The notes: generated by a model from the sequence alone, not told the origin. A DNA stretch of 64,000 nucleotides from Halomonas sp. McH1-25 (GCF_022348165.1 NZ_JAKRFI010000002.1:594248-658247), one strand, 5' to 3'. Shown: positions 1 to 9,490, counted from the first letter of the stretch. Made by a program: numbers and translations.

Positions 1-47
1 AACAGCGTGAGGGAGACAGCGACCAGCAAAGGGCGCAAGGCGGGCAT
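1..47 (-). CDS. 5' end of a reverse-strand gene, probably exported
   Basis: Only the first 15 codons are in the window. Reading the reverse strand, an AGGAG ribosome binding site stands six bases before an ATG, and the peptide begins MPALRPLLVAVSLTL, a hydrophobic stretch after one arginine, which looks like the start of a signal peptide. The gene runs out of the window and its product cannot be identified. It is divergent from betT, so the roughly 180 bases between them probably carry promoters for both. Confidence 0.55.
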   Translation of the reverse strand, partial: MPALRPLLVAVSLTL

Positions 48-128
48 CGGCAACTCCTGGGGATTCAAGCGAATGGATCGCAGGCAAGTGTAGAAGATTC
101 CGCGTCGTCTGGTAGCCTGCCAAGTCGC

Positions 129-150
129 CATGAGTCAACGCTCACTCATG
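129..150. promoter_or_regulatory. Inverted repeat upstream of betT, possible operator
   Basis: CATGAGT and ACTCATG are perfect inverted arms separated by eight bases, directly abutting a candidate -10 box. A second perfect palindrome, TGTCATGACA, lies at 180-189, between the promoter and the gene. Such placement fits repressor operators, for example of a BetI-like TetR regulator, but the binding protein is a guess and no betI gene is in the window. Confidence 0.4.
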
Positions 151-151
151 C

Positions 152-163
152 TCTACGCTATAA
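152..163 (+). promoter_or_regulatory. Sigma-S-like -10 element of betT
   Basis: TCTACGCTATAA fits the known extended sigma-S -10 consensus KCTAYRCTTAA at nearly every position and lies 66 bases before the betT start. Osmotic and general-stress control of a compatible-solute transporter would be expected. The same CTACGYT core precedes three lipoprotein genes at 26-29 kb. Confidence 0.45.
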
Positions 164-228
164 GGCACAGTGCAAAATGTGTCATGACATTCAATCATCT
201 CTCATACTGACCAATCAGGGACATTCAC

Positions 229-2289
229 ATGAGCTCCCAGGACAATAGCGAGTCGCTAGCGCGGGATCGTCTGAATCCGGTGGTCTTCTACAGTTCGGTG
301 ATCGGCATCGTGGCCTTCTCGCTGTGGACCATGATCGCTACCGAGCAGGCCAACAACATCATCAATGCCATCCTCGGCTGGATCGCCAACACCTTTGGCT
401 GGTATTACTTTCTGACCGTGGTGATCTATCTGGTCTTCGTGATCGGGCTGGCGCTGTCGCGCTATGGCAAGATCCGCTTGGGCCCGGAACACTCCCGGCC
501 GGATTTCAACATCTTTTCATGGTCGGCGATGCTGTTCTCGGCGGGAATCGGCATCGGGGTGATCTTCTTCGCCCTGGCCGAGCCGCTGACCCAATTCTAC
601 AATGCGCCCAACGCGCCCGAGGACGATATCGCCGCGGCGCGCCATGCCATGAAGATTACCTTCCTGCACTGGGGGCTATCGGGCTGGGGCATCTACACGC
701 TGGTAGGCATGTCGCTGGCGTTCTTCAGCTACCGGCACAATTTGCCACTGACCATCCGCAGCTCGCTCTACCCGATCTTCGGCGACCGCATCTACGGCAC
801 CATCGGTCACGTCGTCGATACTGCCGCGGTACTGGGCACGGTATTCGGCATTGCCGCCAGTTTGGGCATCGGCATCATCCAGCTCAACTTCGGGCTCGAC
901 TACATGTTCGGCATTCCCGAGAGTGTCTGGACCCAGGCCGTGCTGGTGCTGTGCATCGTACTGTTCGCGACGATCTCGGCAGTGACCGGTGTGGAGCGCG
1001 GCATTCGCCGGCTATCGGAATTCAATATCCTGCTGGCGGTAGCGCTGCTGCTGTTCGTGCTGTTCGCCGGCAAGACCATCTTCCTGCTCAACGCGCTGGT
1101 CATGAACATCGGCGACTACCTGTCCGACTTCATCAGCCTGTCGTTCAACACCTATGCCTTCGATCCGCCCACCGCCTGGCTCAATGGCTGGACGCTGTTC
1201 TTCTGGGCCTGGTGGATTGCCTGGGGGCCGTTCGTCGGGCTGTTCCTGGCGCGTATCTCGCGTGGGCGTACCATCCGTACCTTCGTGCTGGGCACGTTGA
1301 CGCTGCCCATCATCTTCATGATGTTGTGGATGTCGCTGCTGGGTAACAGCGCCATCGACATGGCCATGAATGGCGCTACCGAGTTCGGACAGCAGGTCAT
1401 GGACAATCCCCCCTCGGGCATCTACCTGTTTCTGGAACAATATCCCTGGCCGATCTTCACCACCATTGCAGTGAGCATCCTGGCCATCGTGTTCTTCGTG
1501 ACTTCCGGTGACTCCGGGGCGCTGGTGCTGTCGAATTTCACGTCGATCCTCACCGACGTCAATCACGATGCCCCGATCTGGATGCGCATCCTGTGGTCGG
1601 GGGTGATCGGTATCCTGACGCTGTCGTTGCTGATCGCCGGCGGGCTGACCACCTTGCAGAGCGCAGTGGTGATTACCGGATTGCCATTCTCGGTGGTGCT
1701 GTTCTTCATGATCGCCGGGCTGTACCAGGCGCTCAAGACCGAGGCCTTCAAGGAAGACAGTCGGCAGGCGAGCCTGGCGGGACAGCTATCCGGGCGCACC
1801 GGCGGTGGACGCGGCGCCGCCCAGGGCTGGCAGCAGCGTCTGAAGCGGGCGATGAGCTTTCCCGATCGCAAGGAGGCCCAGCGCTTCATGAATAACGTCT
1901 GCAAGCCGGCCATGGAAGCGGTGCGGGATTCGCTGAGCGAGGAAAACGTCGAAGTGGAGATCCATGAGGGCACCCAAAACGGCGACGACTACCTCTCGCT
2001 CAACGTCAACTTCGGCGAGGAGCAGAACTTTACCTATCAGGTCTGGAGCCAAGGGTTCACCACGCCCGGCTTTGCCATGCACACCCCGCATGCCAAGAGT
2101 CGTTACTACCGGATCGAGGTGTACCTGATGGAGGGCAGTCAAGGCTACGACCTGATGGGCTATACCCGCGATCAGGTGATCGAAGACATTCTCGACCAGT
2201 ACGAGCGGCACATGCACTACCTGCACCTCAACCGCGAGTCGCCGGGCAACGTCAATATGCCCGATAGCTCCATGCAACCCCCCGCCTAG
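229..2289 (+). CDS. betT: BCCT family choline/glycine betaine transporter, BetT-like
   Basis: Secondary transporter of the betaine/choline/carnitine family in the inner membrane, expected to import choline or betaine as osmoprotectant using an ion gradient. About 12 hydrophobic segments span residues 20-500. The tryptophan-rich family signature is visible in the TM8 region (FFWAWWIAWGPFVG), as is the TFLHWGLSGWGIY segment. Residues from about 510 to 686 form a long hydrophilic C-terminal tail, as in BetT-type choline transporters (E. coli BetT is similar in length) and unlike short OpuD-type members. The start is the first ATG of the frame. No betIBA genes are adjacent, so the exact substrate (choline versus betaine) is not settled by context. 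Confidence 0.85.
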   Translation: MSSQDNSESLARDRLNPVVFYSSVIGIVAFSLWTMIATEQANNIINAILGWIANTFGWYYFLTVVIYLVFVIGLALSRYGKIRLGPEHSRPDFNIFSWSAMLFSAGIGIGVIFFALAEPLTQFYNAPNAPEDDIAAARHAMKITFLHWGLSGWGIYTLVGMSLAFFSYRHNLPLTIRSSLYPIFGDRIYGTIGHVVDTAAVLGTVFGIAASLGIGIIQLNFGLDYMFGIPESVWTQAVLVLCIVLFATISAVTGVERGIRRLSEFNILLAVALLLFVLFAGKTIFLLNALVMNIGDYLSDFISLSFNTYAFDPPTAWLNGWTLFFWAWWIAWGPFVGLFLARISRGRTIRTFVLGTLTLPIIFMMLWMSLLGNSAIDMAMNGATEFGQQVMDNPPSGIYLFLEQYPWPIFTTIAVSILAIVFFVTSGDSGALVLSNFTSILTDVNHDAPIWMRILWSGVIGILTLSLLIAGGLTTLQSAVVITGLPFSVVLFFMIAGLYQALKTEAFKEDSRQASLAGQLSGRTGGGRGAAQGWQQRLKRAMSFPDRKEAQRFMNNVCKPAMEAVRDSLSEENVEVEIHEGTQNGDDYLSLNVNFGEEQNFTYQVWSQGFTTPGFAMHTPHAKSRYYRIEVYLMEGSQGYDLMGYTRDQVIEDILDQYERHMHYLHLNRESPGNVNMPDSSMQPPA

Positions 2290-2308
2290 GCGTCGTAACT
2301 GGCGGGGT

Positions 2309-2351
2309 ATCGGCGCCGTTCACCCAGTGGTGGACGGCGCCGATGTCGTTT
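2309..2351 (+). terminator. Hairpin terminator after betT
   Basis: A 16-bp stem beginning ATCGGCGCCGT with one G-T wobble and the loop CAGT starts 20 bases after the betT stop. It is followed by GTCGTTTC, a weak T tract. Confidence 0.6.
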
Positions 2352-2416
2352 CAATTGAGATGGTGTGCAAGAGGGTTTCATTAGTTACGCATGCCTAGGT
2401 ATCAACCCGCATTCTT

Positions 2417-2602
2417 TCAGCTAGGCAGCGTCCCATCGGAGTTCGTCTTGTCGGTGGGTAAACGCTGCCGATTCTGCGCCGGTAGGTTATGGCTTTGGTA
2501 GGTGATCTCGCTGCGCGATCGATTGAGTCGATGATCGATATGGGCGAGAAGAAACAGTTGTGCGGCAAGGAAGACAAAGCAGAACACGATGCCCTTGAGC
2601 AT
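2417..2602 (-). CDS. Possible small single-pass membrane protein
   Basis: A 61-codon frame encodes one strong hydrophobic segment at residues 4-20 (IVFCFVFLAAQLFLLAH) followed by a polar, basic tail, the layout of a small membrane protein. No convincing ribosome binding site precedes the ATG and no family is recognised. The flanking 2290-2887 stretch holds no other gene I can support. The frame could be chance. Confidence 0.3.
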   Translation of the reverse strand: MLKGIVFCFVFLAAQLFLLAHIDHRLNRSRSEITYQSHNLPAQNRQRLPTDKTNSDGTLPS

Positions 2603-2887
2603 GGCGGTGAACTCTGACGTGAAAGAAGTGCCCTTCGCGCAGTGTAGGGCGAAACGGGACGCTCAAATAGATAGCGGCAATGTTTTATTTTACGAGTCAC
2701 CTGGCAGCGTCAGCGATTTAAGGGGTGCTTTTGTTGTTTTGTATCGATGCGTTGAATTTTGTATATAAACACACTATTCCAATTATCTCAGTTACTTATC
2801 GTGTGCTTTTTGTCTGTGCAGGTCGCAAGGTGTGGTCTAGCTTGGTACAGGCAGCATGACTTATGTTTCTGCACAAAGGAGAACGTC

Positions 2888-3415
2888 ATGAAAAGGACAG
2901 CATTGGCCATCGCCATCGGCGCCTTGAGCGGCAGCCTGTCAATGGGCATCTTGGCTCAGGAGAGCGGTCAGACGGAGCCGGATCAGGGCCAGATGGGGCA
3001 GGCTGAAGGACAGCAGACCCAGCAGGAATCTATGACCCAGCAGGACCCGAGCGGTAGCCAGCAAGGCGGGCAGCAGGGCGATCTCATGTCCATGCCGGTG
3101 AGCGAGATCGAGGGTATGCAGGTCGTCAATCAGGATGGTCAGGAGTTGGGCGAGGTCGAGCGTGTCGCCATCAGTAACCAGGACAATCAGGTTTACGCCA
3201 TCGTCTCGGTCGGCGGTTTCCTGGGGATCGGTGACGAAAGTGTCGCTCTGCCGATCGAGGAAATGAACTTACAGAAGGATCATCTGGTACTCCAGACCAA
3301 CCGAAGCGAGGATGAACTGCAGCAGTCAGCCGAAGATTACAATGAGGAAGACTACCAGGCCGTCGAGGGCGATACCGCTCTCTCCGATGCGGCTAGTGGT
3401 GTGGCATCCAACTAG
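2888..3415 (+). CDS. Secreted PRC-barrel domain protein
   Basis: A 175-residue exported protein. The ATG is chosen because AAAGGAG ends seven bases upstream and because it opens a classic signal peptide (MKRTALAIAIGALSG...ILAQ), which the longer open frame would bury. Residues 22-65 are a Gln/Gly/Ser-rich, disordered-looking linker. Residues about 70-150 match the PRC-barrel pattern (IEGMQVVNQDGQELGEVE, then VGGFLGIGDESVALP). PRC barrels are small beta folds that occur in RNA-processing, photosynthetic and many envelope proteins. Its function here is unknown. The C-terminal domain is clearly related to that of the large repeat protein at 32.7 kb (shared GFLGIG/GVLGFG turn, EMN/EMQ and ED/EADY segments). 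Monocistronic, with its own terminator. Confidence 0.8.
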   Translation: MKRTALAIAIGALSGSLSMGILAQESGQTEPDQGQMGQAEGQQTQQESMTQQDPSGSQQGGQQGDLMSMPVSEIEGMQVVNQDGQELGEVERVAISNQDNQVYAIVSVGGFLGIGDESVALPIEEMNLQKDHLVLQTNRSEDELQQSAEDYNEEDYQAVEGDTALSDAASGVASN

Positions 3416-3433
3416 CCAAAAGACATGACATCG

Positions 3434-3460
3434 AAGGCGCGGACTAAGCCGCGCCTTTTT
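3434..3460 (+). terminator. Rho-independent terminator of the PRC-barrel gene
   Basis: Stem GGCGCGG/CCGCGCC with a six-base loop, preceded by AA and followed by TTTTT. Strong intrinsic terminator 20 bases after the stop codon. Confidence 0.85.
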
Positions 3461-3499
3461 GGTGCATCACTGACTGACTCGAAGTCGACATGGCAGACT

Positions 3500-3676
3500 T
3501 CAGTCCTCGCGTTGCTCGAATTCCTCGGCAGCGCGTATCGCTTCGGCTTGGGATTCATGCTCGGAAACGACATTTTCGTTTTCCGGCTGGGATTCGTCGA
3601 TCACCACCCAGCCAGTGATCTTGTCGTTGAGGTCCTTGGCGGCGAAAACGGGTTCTATACGGGCTTGTCTGGACAT
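3500..3676 (-). CDS. Small hypothetical protein, DUF2188-like
   Basis: A 58-residue protein on the reverse strand. An AGGAGG ribosome binding site lies about six bases before the ATG, which strongly supports a real gene. The sequence starts MSRQARIEPV and contains GWVVIDESQPE, then a Gln-Ala-Glu-Ala helix (SQAEAIRAAEEFE). This strand-plus-helix layout resembles the DUF2188 family of short proteins that read as W-x-V then QAEAI. No function is known. It follows the metallothionein gene on the same strand, 34 bases downstream, so the two may be cotranscribed. Confidence 0.65.
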   Translation of the reverse strand: MSRQARIEPVFAAKDLNDKITGWVVIDESQPENENVVSEHESQAEAIRAAEEFEQRED

Positions 3677-3710
3677 GATGCCTCCTTGCTGTCGCTAAAT
3701 GTCGAAACGT

Positions 3711-3914
3711 TCAGAACTGTTCGTGGGGAAGATCGCCCGATGCCGGCCGGTTGAGCTCGGTACAGGCACAGCCCTCGTGAACGCAATCCATGCCTTCCGG
3801 GTGACCGGCCGCGCAAGCGGTACAACAGTAGACCTCTCCTTCGGAAATCGAGGCCTGCTCGCTGGTGACGGTGTATTCGCAACCTGGGCAGGAGCAGGTT
3901 CCCATATCAGTCAT
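3711..3914 (-). CDS. Bacterial metallothionein (BmtA/SmtA type)
   Basis: A 67-residue protein with nine cysteines arranged as CSCPGC, CCTAC and then C-x4-C-x-C, plus histidines in GHPEG and VHEG. This is the signature of the prokaryotic metallothionein family, cytosolic proteins that bind zinc, cadmium or copper in thiolate clusters. The start has an AGGAGG box six bases upstream. The C-terminal tail (residues 55-67) lacks cysteines and is longer than the core domain needs. The small DUF2188-like gene lies just downstream. A SmtB-type regulator was not found nearby, so metal control cannot be read from the window. Confidence 0.85.
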   Translation of the reverse strand: MTDMGTCSCPGCEYTVTSEQASISEGEVYCCTACAAGHPEGMDCVHEGCACTELNRPASGDLPHEQF

Positions 3915-4154
3915 TGCATGTCCTCCTGTCGTGACATGGTCTTAGCGTAGAAGCTCAGCCGGAGATTGGAAAAGCCCGAATGCGTGGATGCGTGCCGATT
4001 TGGCCTGGCAGAGGAATACATGCAATGCGCGCGTTACAAAAAAAATGGAAGCGGATTGATCTAGGTTATTTTCTTGGATGACGAGCTTCGTTTGTCGCTA
4101 GAATGCCTCCTTTATTTTTATGCCTTATCTCATCCATCCGGGGGAGGCCCTGTC

Positions 4155-5816
4155 ATGCTTCGTCGTCTCTCACTGGGCAATCGGTTGGCTCTGGCCAGCG
4201 CGGGTCTCGTCATTAGTGCCATTGCCTTGCTTGGTTGGGCGATTTCCCATGAGGTCGAAGATCATTTGCATGACCTGATCGGCTCATCTCTTGCTGAAAC
4301 CGCCTATCAAATGGCGGACAAGCTGGATCGCAGCATGGCGGCGCGCGTCCATGAGGTTCAATTGCTTCAGGACGTCCACGCCTTGACCGCGGAAATAGAC
4401 CATGCACATATGCGTGAGCTCATCGAGCAGTTGCAGGCGAGCTATGAGGTGGCGTCCTGGATCGGTATTACCGACCCGGCAGGAACGGTAATTGCCGCCA
4501 CCGATGGGCTGCTCGAGGGCAACAACATCGCTCACCGTCCGGTTTTCTTGCAGGGGCGCCAGGCACTTTGGGTCGGTGACGTACATGAAGCGGTCATGTT
4601 GGCGCAGCTGCTGCCCAATCCTAGTGGTGAGGCGATCAAGTTTGTCGATGTCGCGGCACCGCTCTACGGCGAGGATGGCGAATTCGCGGGTGTCTTGGCC
4701 GTTCATCTGAGCTGGGCGTGGGCAGAAAAGCTCAAGGCTTCCATGCTGTCGCCCCGTGAAAAGTCGCAGGATATCGAGGTCGTCGTCGTATCGAGTGATG
4801 GTACGGTCTTGCTGGGCCCACACGACCTGCTGGGAGCACCACTGACTTCGTTAGCCTCCGAGGGGACGTTTGGCAGCATCGGTTCGGACTGGTCCGTTGA
4901 AACCTGGCCGGACGGCAAGGACTATCTGACCGGACAAGCCAGCAGCGATGGAGAGGGCGTCTTTCCCGGCCTGGGTTGGACGGTCTTGACTCGTCGTCCC
5001 GTAGAGGCTGCCTTTGCCCCGTTGCGCACCTTGCAGGTCGAGATCGCAGTAGGCGGTCTTATCGTCGCGCTTTTCGTGGCCTTGGCCGGGTGGGGCATGC
5101 TCTCACGGCTGTCGGCGCCGTTGGCCCGGCTTTCCCGCGCTGCCGATGAGGTCAGGAAAGGCGCCGGAGCCAATACGATCCCCCTGGAACTCAGCTCCCC
5201 GGAACTCGCCAGGCTGTCGCGTTCGCTGCGCAGCATGGTGGGCCAGATCCTGAACCAGCGTCAGGCCATCGATGAACTCCAGGACATTGCCAATGCCGAT
5301 CCGCTGACTGGCCTGCCCAACCGTGCCTACTTGACTCGACACCTAGAGCAACGCCTGGGCAAGGCTCGCCAGTTACAAAGAAGCATCGCCTTCCTCTACA
5401 TGGACCTGGACGGTTTCAAGCGCGTTAACGACACCTACGGCCATTACGCCGGCGATTGGCTGTTGATTGAAGTGGCGAAGCGGCTGCGTGACTGCTTGAG
5501 GGGTGAGGATGTCGCCATTCGTTTCGGGGGAGACGAGTTCGTGCTGATCGTCGAGGCGGATAGCGACAAAGCCCGCTGGCTGGTCCAGATGGTGGGCAAG
5601 CGCGTCATCCAGGCCGTCTCCGCCCCCGTCATGCTGCCCGACGGCCAGCAAGTGAGCGTCGGAGCCAGTATCGGCGTTGCGTTGTGGCCGGAGCAGGCGG
5701 AAACGCCGGACGAGGTCATGGCGTTCGCCGATTCAGCCCTATATGCCGCCAAGGCTGCCGGCAAGGGACGCATATTCCTGTACGGCAGCGAAGGGCAGAC
5801 ACAGGCACTGACCTGA
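4155..5816 (+). CDS. Membrane diguanylate cyclase with Cache, HAMP and GGDEF domains
   Basis: Makes c-di-GMP from two GTP. The ATG after GGGGGAGG is preferred over an upstream in-frame ATG because it opens the first transmembrane segment (residues about 13-33). Residues 35-300 form a periplasmic sensor of the dCache type. A second membrane segment at about 305-325 leads to a HAMP-like linker, and the GGDEF domain begins at DPLTGLPNRA. The active-site loop is an intact GGDEF near residue 457. RGED sits exactly five residues before it, the RxxD inhibitory site, so product feedback is expected. No EAL domain follows. It is a lone gene, and its ligand is unknown. Confidence 0.9.
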   Translation: MLRRLSLGNRLALASAGLVISAIALLGWAISHEVEDHLHDLIGSSLAETAYQMADKLDRSMAARVHEVQLLQDVHALTAEIDHAHMRELIEQLQASYEVASWIGITDPAGTVIAATDGLLEGNNIAHRPVFLQGRQALWVGDVHEAVMLAQLLPNPSGEAIKFVDVAAPLYGEDGEFAGVLAVHLSWAWAEKLKASMLSPREKSQDIEVVVVSSDGTVLLGPHDLLGAPLTSLASEGTFGSIGSDWSVETWPDGKDYLTGQASSDGEGVFPGLGWTVLTRRPVEAAFAPLRTLQVEIAVGGLIVALFVALAGWGMLSRLSAPLARLSRAADEVRKGAGANTIPLELSSPELARLSRSLRSMVGQILNQRQAIDELQDIANADPLTGLPNRAYLTRHLEQRLGKARQLQRSIAFLYMDLDGFKRVNDTYGHYAGDWLLIEVAKRLRDCLRGEDVAIRFGGDEFVLIVEADSDKARWLVQMVGKRVIQAVSAPVMLPDGQQVSVGASIGVALWPEQAETPDEVMAFADSALYAAKAAGKGRIFLYGSEGQTQALT

Positions 5817-5858
5817 AAAGAAACGCAGCAGCAAGCACCCCCTCAGTCGCACCGCCGG

Positions 5859-6167
5859 TCAATCGTCGTCTTCGTCGGCAGACGAAGTCTCGAAGGCCCG
5901 TTTGTCGTCGGGCAGACGGACGATGTCGCCCAGGGATAGGTCCCCCAACTGCTTCAGACGCTCGCCGCTATTATCGATCAGAGCAACGACCTCGCCGATA
6001 CTGGTGGCGTCGCGGTAGGCCTCGACGCGCACACGTACGTTCGCGCCCCGGTAACGCCCGCTGACGATGCTGCCGGGGTGGGGCTCGACGTAATCGTTGG
6101 GATCCTTGGCATAGTATGACTGGACACTCTGCGTGCCGGGCGTGTCCCATTCGACGTGCTTGTGCAT
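5859..6167 (-). CDS. Hypothetical protein, 102 residues
   Basis: Not recognised. A good ribosome binding site (AAGGAGGG, about four bases before the ATG) supports translation. The protein is soluble, starts MHKHVEWDTPGTQSVQSYYA, has a central stretch of short beta-strand-like segments (GRYRGANVRVRVEAYRD) and ends in an acidic tail, SSADEDDD. It lies downstream of typA on the same strand, but the typA terminator separates them. It converges with the diguanylate cyclase gene, the two stops being about 43 bases apart. Confidence 0.6.
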   Translation of the reverse strand: MHKHVEWDTPGTQSVQSYYAKDPNDYVEPHPGSIVSGRYRGANVRVRVEAYRDATSIGEVVALIDNSGERLKQLGDLSLGDIVRLPDDKRAFETSSADEDDD

Positions 6168-6253
6168 GCTCCCTCCTTGGGTTTGAACGTTGGCTCTCCC
6201 AGCTTAGCCGGGCGTTGGGCGTTGAGGAAAGCCCGGTTGGTTGCCATGGGAGG

Positions 6254-6283
6254 CAAAAAAGAAAGGGGCCCTAAGGCCCCTTT
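6254..6283 (-). terminator. Rho-independent terminator of typA
   Basis: On the reverse strand a nine-base stem AAAGGGGCC/GGCCCCTTT with a four-base loop is followed by CTTTTTT. It lies about 25 bases beyond the typA stop. Confidence 0.85.
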
Positions 6284-6306
6284 CCAGCGTGCTTGCGTTA
6301 CCGATT

Positions 6307-8133
6307 TCAGTTCTTGCTGGCGCGCTTGCGCTCGTTCTCGGTGAGATGCTTCTTGCGCAGACGAATGTGGTTGGGCGTGACCTCGACCAGCTCGTCGTCG
6401 TCCAGGAACTCGATGGCCTGTTCCAGCGAGAACTTGACCGGCGGCGTCAGGACGATGTTCTCGTCGTTGCCGGAGGCGCGCATATTGTCGAGCTTCTTGC
6501 CCTTGGTCGGGTTGACCACCATGTCGTTGGCGCGGTTGTTGATACCGATCAGCATGCCTTCATAGACCTCGGTACCGTGATCGATGATCAGCTTGCCGCG
6601 ATCCTGCAGGGCGTACAGCGCATAGGCCAGCGCCTTGCCGGAAACCATCGACACCAGCACGCCGTTGCGACGCTCGATGGAGGCATCGGGCTTGAGCGGG
6701 CCGTAGTGATCGAAACGGCTGGTCAGGATGCCGGTGCCCGACGTCAGGGTCAGGAACTGGCCACGGAAACCGATCAGCCCGCGGGCGGGGATGATGAAGT
6801 CCAGACGCACGCGTCCCTTGCCGTCGGGGTTCATGTTGGTCAGCTCGCCCTTGCGGTAGCCGAGCTCCTCCATCACCGAACCCTGATGCTGTTCCTCGAC
6901 ATCGATGATGACTTCTTCGTAGGGCTCCTGCTTGACGCCGTCGATCTCGCGGATGATGACCTCGGGACGGCCCACGGCCAGCTCGAAGCCTTCGCGACGC
7001 ATGGTTTCGATCAGCACCGAGAGGTGCAGCTCGCCACGCCCGGAGACCTTGAACTTCTCCGGAGAATCCCCTTGTTCGACACGCAGCGCCACGTTGTGGA
7101 TCAGCTCCTGTTCCAGGCGATCCTTGATGTTGCGGCTGGTGACGTACTTACCGTCACGCCCGGCGAAGGGCGAGTCGTTGACCTGGAAGGTCATGGATAC
7201 GGTCGGCTCGTCGACCGACAACGGCGGCAGCGCTTCGGGCGCGGCGACGTCGCATAGCGTATCGGAGATCGCCAGATCGTCGATGCCGGTAATGCAGATG
7301 ATGTCGCCGGCGGTGGCCTGCTCGGTCTGCACGCGCTCGAGGCCCATGTGGGTCATGACCTGACCGATCTTGCCCTTGCGGGTAGAGCCGTCACGGGAGA
7401 TCACCGAGACCTGCTGGCCGGGGCGCACGCTGCCGCGCTTGATGCGGCCAAGGCCGATGACGCCGACATAGCTGTTGTAGTCCAGCGCCGAGATCTGCAT
7501 CTGGAACGGTGCGTCGAGCTCGACGTTGGGCGGCTCGACGATGTCGACGATGGACTGGAACATCGGGGTCATGTCGTCGGCGAGCTGGTCCGGATCGGGA
7601 CCGGCAATGCCGTTGAGCGCCGAGCAGTAGATGATCGGGAAGTCGAGCTGCTCGTCGGTGGCGCCCAGGTTGTCGAACAGATCGAAGATCTGGTCGATGA
7701 CCCAGTCGGGACGTGCACCGGGACGGTCGATCTTGTTGACCACGACGATCGGCTTGAGGCCTTGGCTGAACGCCTTCTGGGTAACGAAGCGAGTCTGCGG
7801 CATGGGGCCGTCGACGGCATCGACCAGCAGCAGGACCGAGTCGACCATGGACATGACGCGCTCGACCTCGCCACCGAAGTCGGCGTGCCCGGGGGTGTCG
7901 ACGATATTGATGTGGTAGGCGCGTTCGTCGGGGGCCTGCCAGCGGATCGCGGTGTTTTTGGCCAGGATGGTGATACCGCGTTCCTTTTCCTGGTCGTTGG
8001 AGTCCATGATGCGCTCCTGGCCCTCGGTCTTGCGGTCCAGGGTTCCGGACTGCTGGAGGAGCTTGTCGACCAGGGTGGTCTTGCCGTGGTCGACGTGGGC
8101 GATAATGGCGATGTTGCGAAGATTCTCGATCAC
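6307..8133 (-). CDS. typA: Translational GTPase TypA/BipA
   Basis: Ribosome-associated GTPase of the EF-G-like family that acts in 50S assembly and in growth under stress or cold. The G domain is intact: P-loop AHVDHGKTT at residues 12-20, switch [10 protein letters not shown] and NKID. The length of 608 residues is that of E. coli BipA. The C-terminal half carries the BipA-specific region ([18 protein letters not shown]). Translation starts at a GTG (GTG ATC GAG AAT), with CAGGA upstream. A single gene ended by its own terminator. Confidence 0.97.
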   Translation of the reverse strand: MIENLRNIAIIAHVDHGKTTLVDKLLQQSGTLDRKTEGQERIMDSNDQEKERGITILAKNTAIRWQAPDERAYHINIVDTPGHADFGGEVERVMSMVDSVLLLVDAVDGPMPQTRFVTQKAFSQGLKPIVVVNKIDRPGARPDWVIDQIFDLFDNLGATDEQLDFPIIYCSALNGIAGPDPDQLADDMTPMFQSIVDIVEPPNVELDAPFQMQISALDYNSYVGVIGLGRIKRGSVRPGQQVSVISRDGSTRKGKIGQVMTHMGLERVQTEQATAGDIICITGIDDLAISDTLCDVAAPEALPPLSVDEPTVSMTFQVNDSPFAGRDGKYVTSRNIKDRLEQELIHNVALRVEQGDSPEKFKVSGRGELHLSVLIETMRREGFELAVGRPEVIIREIDGVKQEPYEEVIIDVEEQHQGSVMEELGYRKGELTNMNPDGKGRVRLDFIIPARGLIGFRGQFLTLTSGTGILTSRFDHYGPLKPDASIERRNGVLVSMVSGKALAYALYALQDRGKLIIDHGTEVYEGMLIGINNRANDMVVNPTKGKKLDNMRASGNDENIVLTPPVKFSLEQAIEFLDDDELVEVTPNHIRLRKKHLTENERKRASKN

Positions 8134-8395
8134 GACGCGATCCTGCTGGGAAATAGGGGGCGCATTATAGTGGCTGAGCTATGGCTACTGCCACTCCCAT
8201 GACGGGTAGTTGCGGGAAAAGTCGCCCATCGATGGCAAAAGCGCAGTCAAAATGCGGCTTTGCGCGTTGGGTTTCGTGCCGACGCAGGTCGGACGAGGGA
8301 TGGGCGATAAGCGAGTGGTGCCTATGACAGGCGGCTAGGGGAAAGGTTCCGCCGAATGCCGAAGCATAGCGTGTCAGAGAGATGCGACAGGCAGG

Positions 8396-9385
8396 TTACA
8401 ACTTGCCAAGCAGGTAATCGAAAAGCCTGCCGGGGCTGTGGGCTATCGGCTGAGCGATGGCGATGCGCGGCAAGGCCAATGGATTGCTGCGATGATTCAG
8501 CCAGCCGCCGTCGCCGGCCAGGGCAGCTTGGATACCGCAGCGCTGGACGACTTGTTGGATTCGGGCGCTAGGACGTTCGTCGGGATAGGCGAGCACCGGT
8601 AGCGGTTCGCGACATAGGCGCGCCAAGGTGCGTCGGGAGCGCTGGACCTGCCAGCGGATACGTTCGTCGCTCTGCCATTCGAAAGCGGTGAAGTCGACAC
8701 CACGCGCCCCGAAGCGAACCAGACCGCCCGATTCCAGGCGGCGCATGCTGAACGCGTCGATGCCCAGGTGGGGTTGGTCGAGTTCCTGGCAGAGTTGCTG
8801 AGCGACCATGTTCAGACGTTGCGGATTCACCTGGCCGAGCTGCATGAAGTAAGCCAGCAGAGCGCGACTGTAGGCGTCGTTGGGATGGGACGGCGGCATG
8901 GGCGGCAAGGGCAGGCCGGCATCGCCCATGGCTTCGCGGATGCGCTGCGCATTGCCTGCCTGCCATAGACCTTCGCCGATCACCTCGCGCCAATGGCCGC
9001 CGGGGCGCCCCAGCCAGGCAGTATTGACGAAGATGCTGGCAGGAATGGCGTAGTGCTCCAGCAAGGGAGCGGCGACGTCGGCATTGTCGCGCCAGCCCGC
9101 GTCGAAGGTCAGGGCGATGCGTGCCTTGGGATCGTGGTGGGCCTGCATGGCCGTGGGCAGGCTGACCAGCCGGGCCACGTCGCAGAGTGCGACCAGCAGG
9201 CGCTCGAAGCTCTCCGGACCCAGGCACCATGGCGCCCGATGGGGCAGGCGGGCCTCCTGCTCGCTGGGCAGTACCCGGTGCAACATGATGATGGCGCTGC
9301 GTCCCCACAGGGGCTCGGCCAAGCTACGCCGCCAGTGGCCTCGCAAACGCTGGGCCAGATCCTGGGCAAGATCCAGGCCGTTCAT
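8396..9385 (-). CDS. Polysaccharide deacetylase-like protein, probably inactive
   Basis: Carries the NodB-homology fold: the strand HRVLP near residue 36, then ALTFDAGWRDN near residue 92 and a late AYPDER strand. In active carbohydrate esterase 4 enzymes the first motif is TFDDG and a later HxxxH supplies two metal ligands. Here the first reads TFDAG, and the expected second motif reads ARGVDF, so one aspartate and both histidines appear missing. No signal peptide is seen. An AAGGAG box precedes the ATG. The next gene upstream on the same strand encodes a glycosyltransferase-like protein, so both may serve one polysaccharide pathway. Function beyond family is unknown. Confidence 0.7.
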   Translation of the reverse strand: MNGLDLAQDLAQRLRGHWRRSLAEPLWGRSAIIMLHRVLPSEQEARLPHRAPWCLGPESFERLLVALCDVARLVSLPTAMQAHHDPKARIALTFDAGWRDNADVAAPLLEHYAIPASIFVNTAWLGRPGGHWREVIGEGLWQAGNAQRIREAMGDAGLPLPPMPPSHPNDAYSRALLAYFMQLGQVNPQRLNMVAQQLCQELDQPHLGIDAFSMRRLESGGLVRFGARGVDFTAFEWQSDERIRWQVQRSRRTLARLCREPLPVLAYPDERPSARIQQVVQRCGIQAALAGDGGWLNHRSNPLALPRIAIAQPIAHSPGRLFDYLLGKL

Positions 9386-9490
9386 AGGCTCTCTCCTTGA
9401 GCCGGGAACGTCTCCCTCATCAGGGTTTTCTCCCGGTCACGCGCCGACGCGCTTCCTAGGTCCAGTTTAAGACGCTCTATGCCAACCTGC

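Noticed and set aside
6241..7257. Long open frame opposite typA, with similar long frames opposite glnA, glnLG, nrdE and prlC
   Set aside because: These mirror the codon usage of conserved genes on the other strand in GC-rich DNA. They lack ribosome binding sites and recognisable products.
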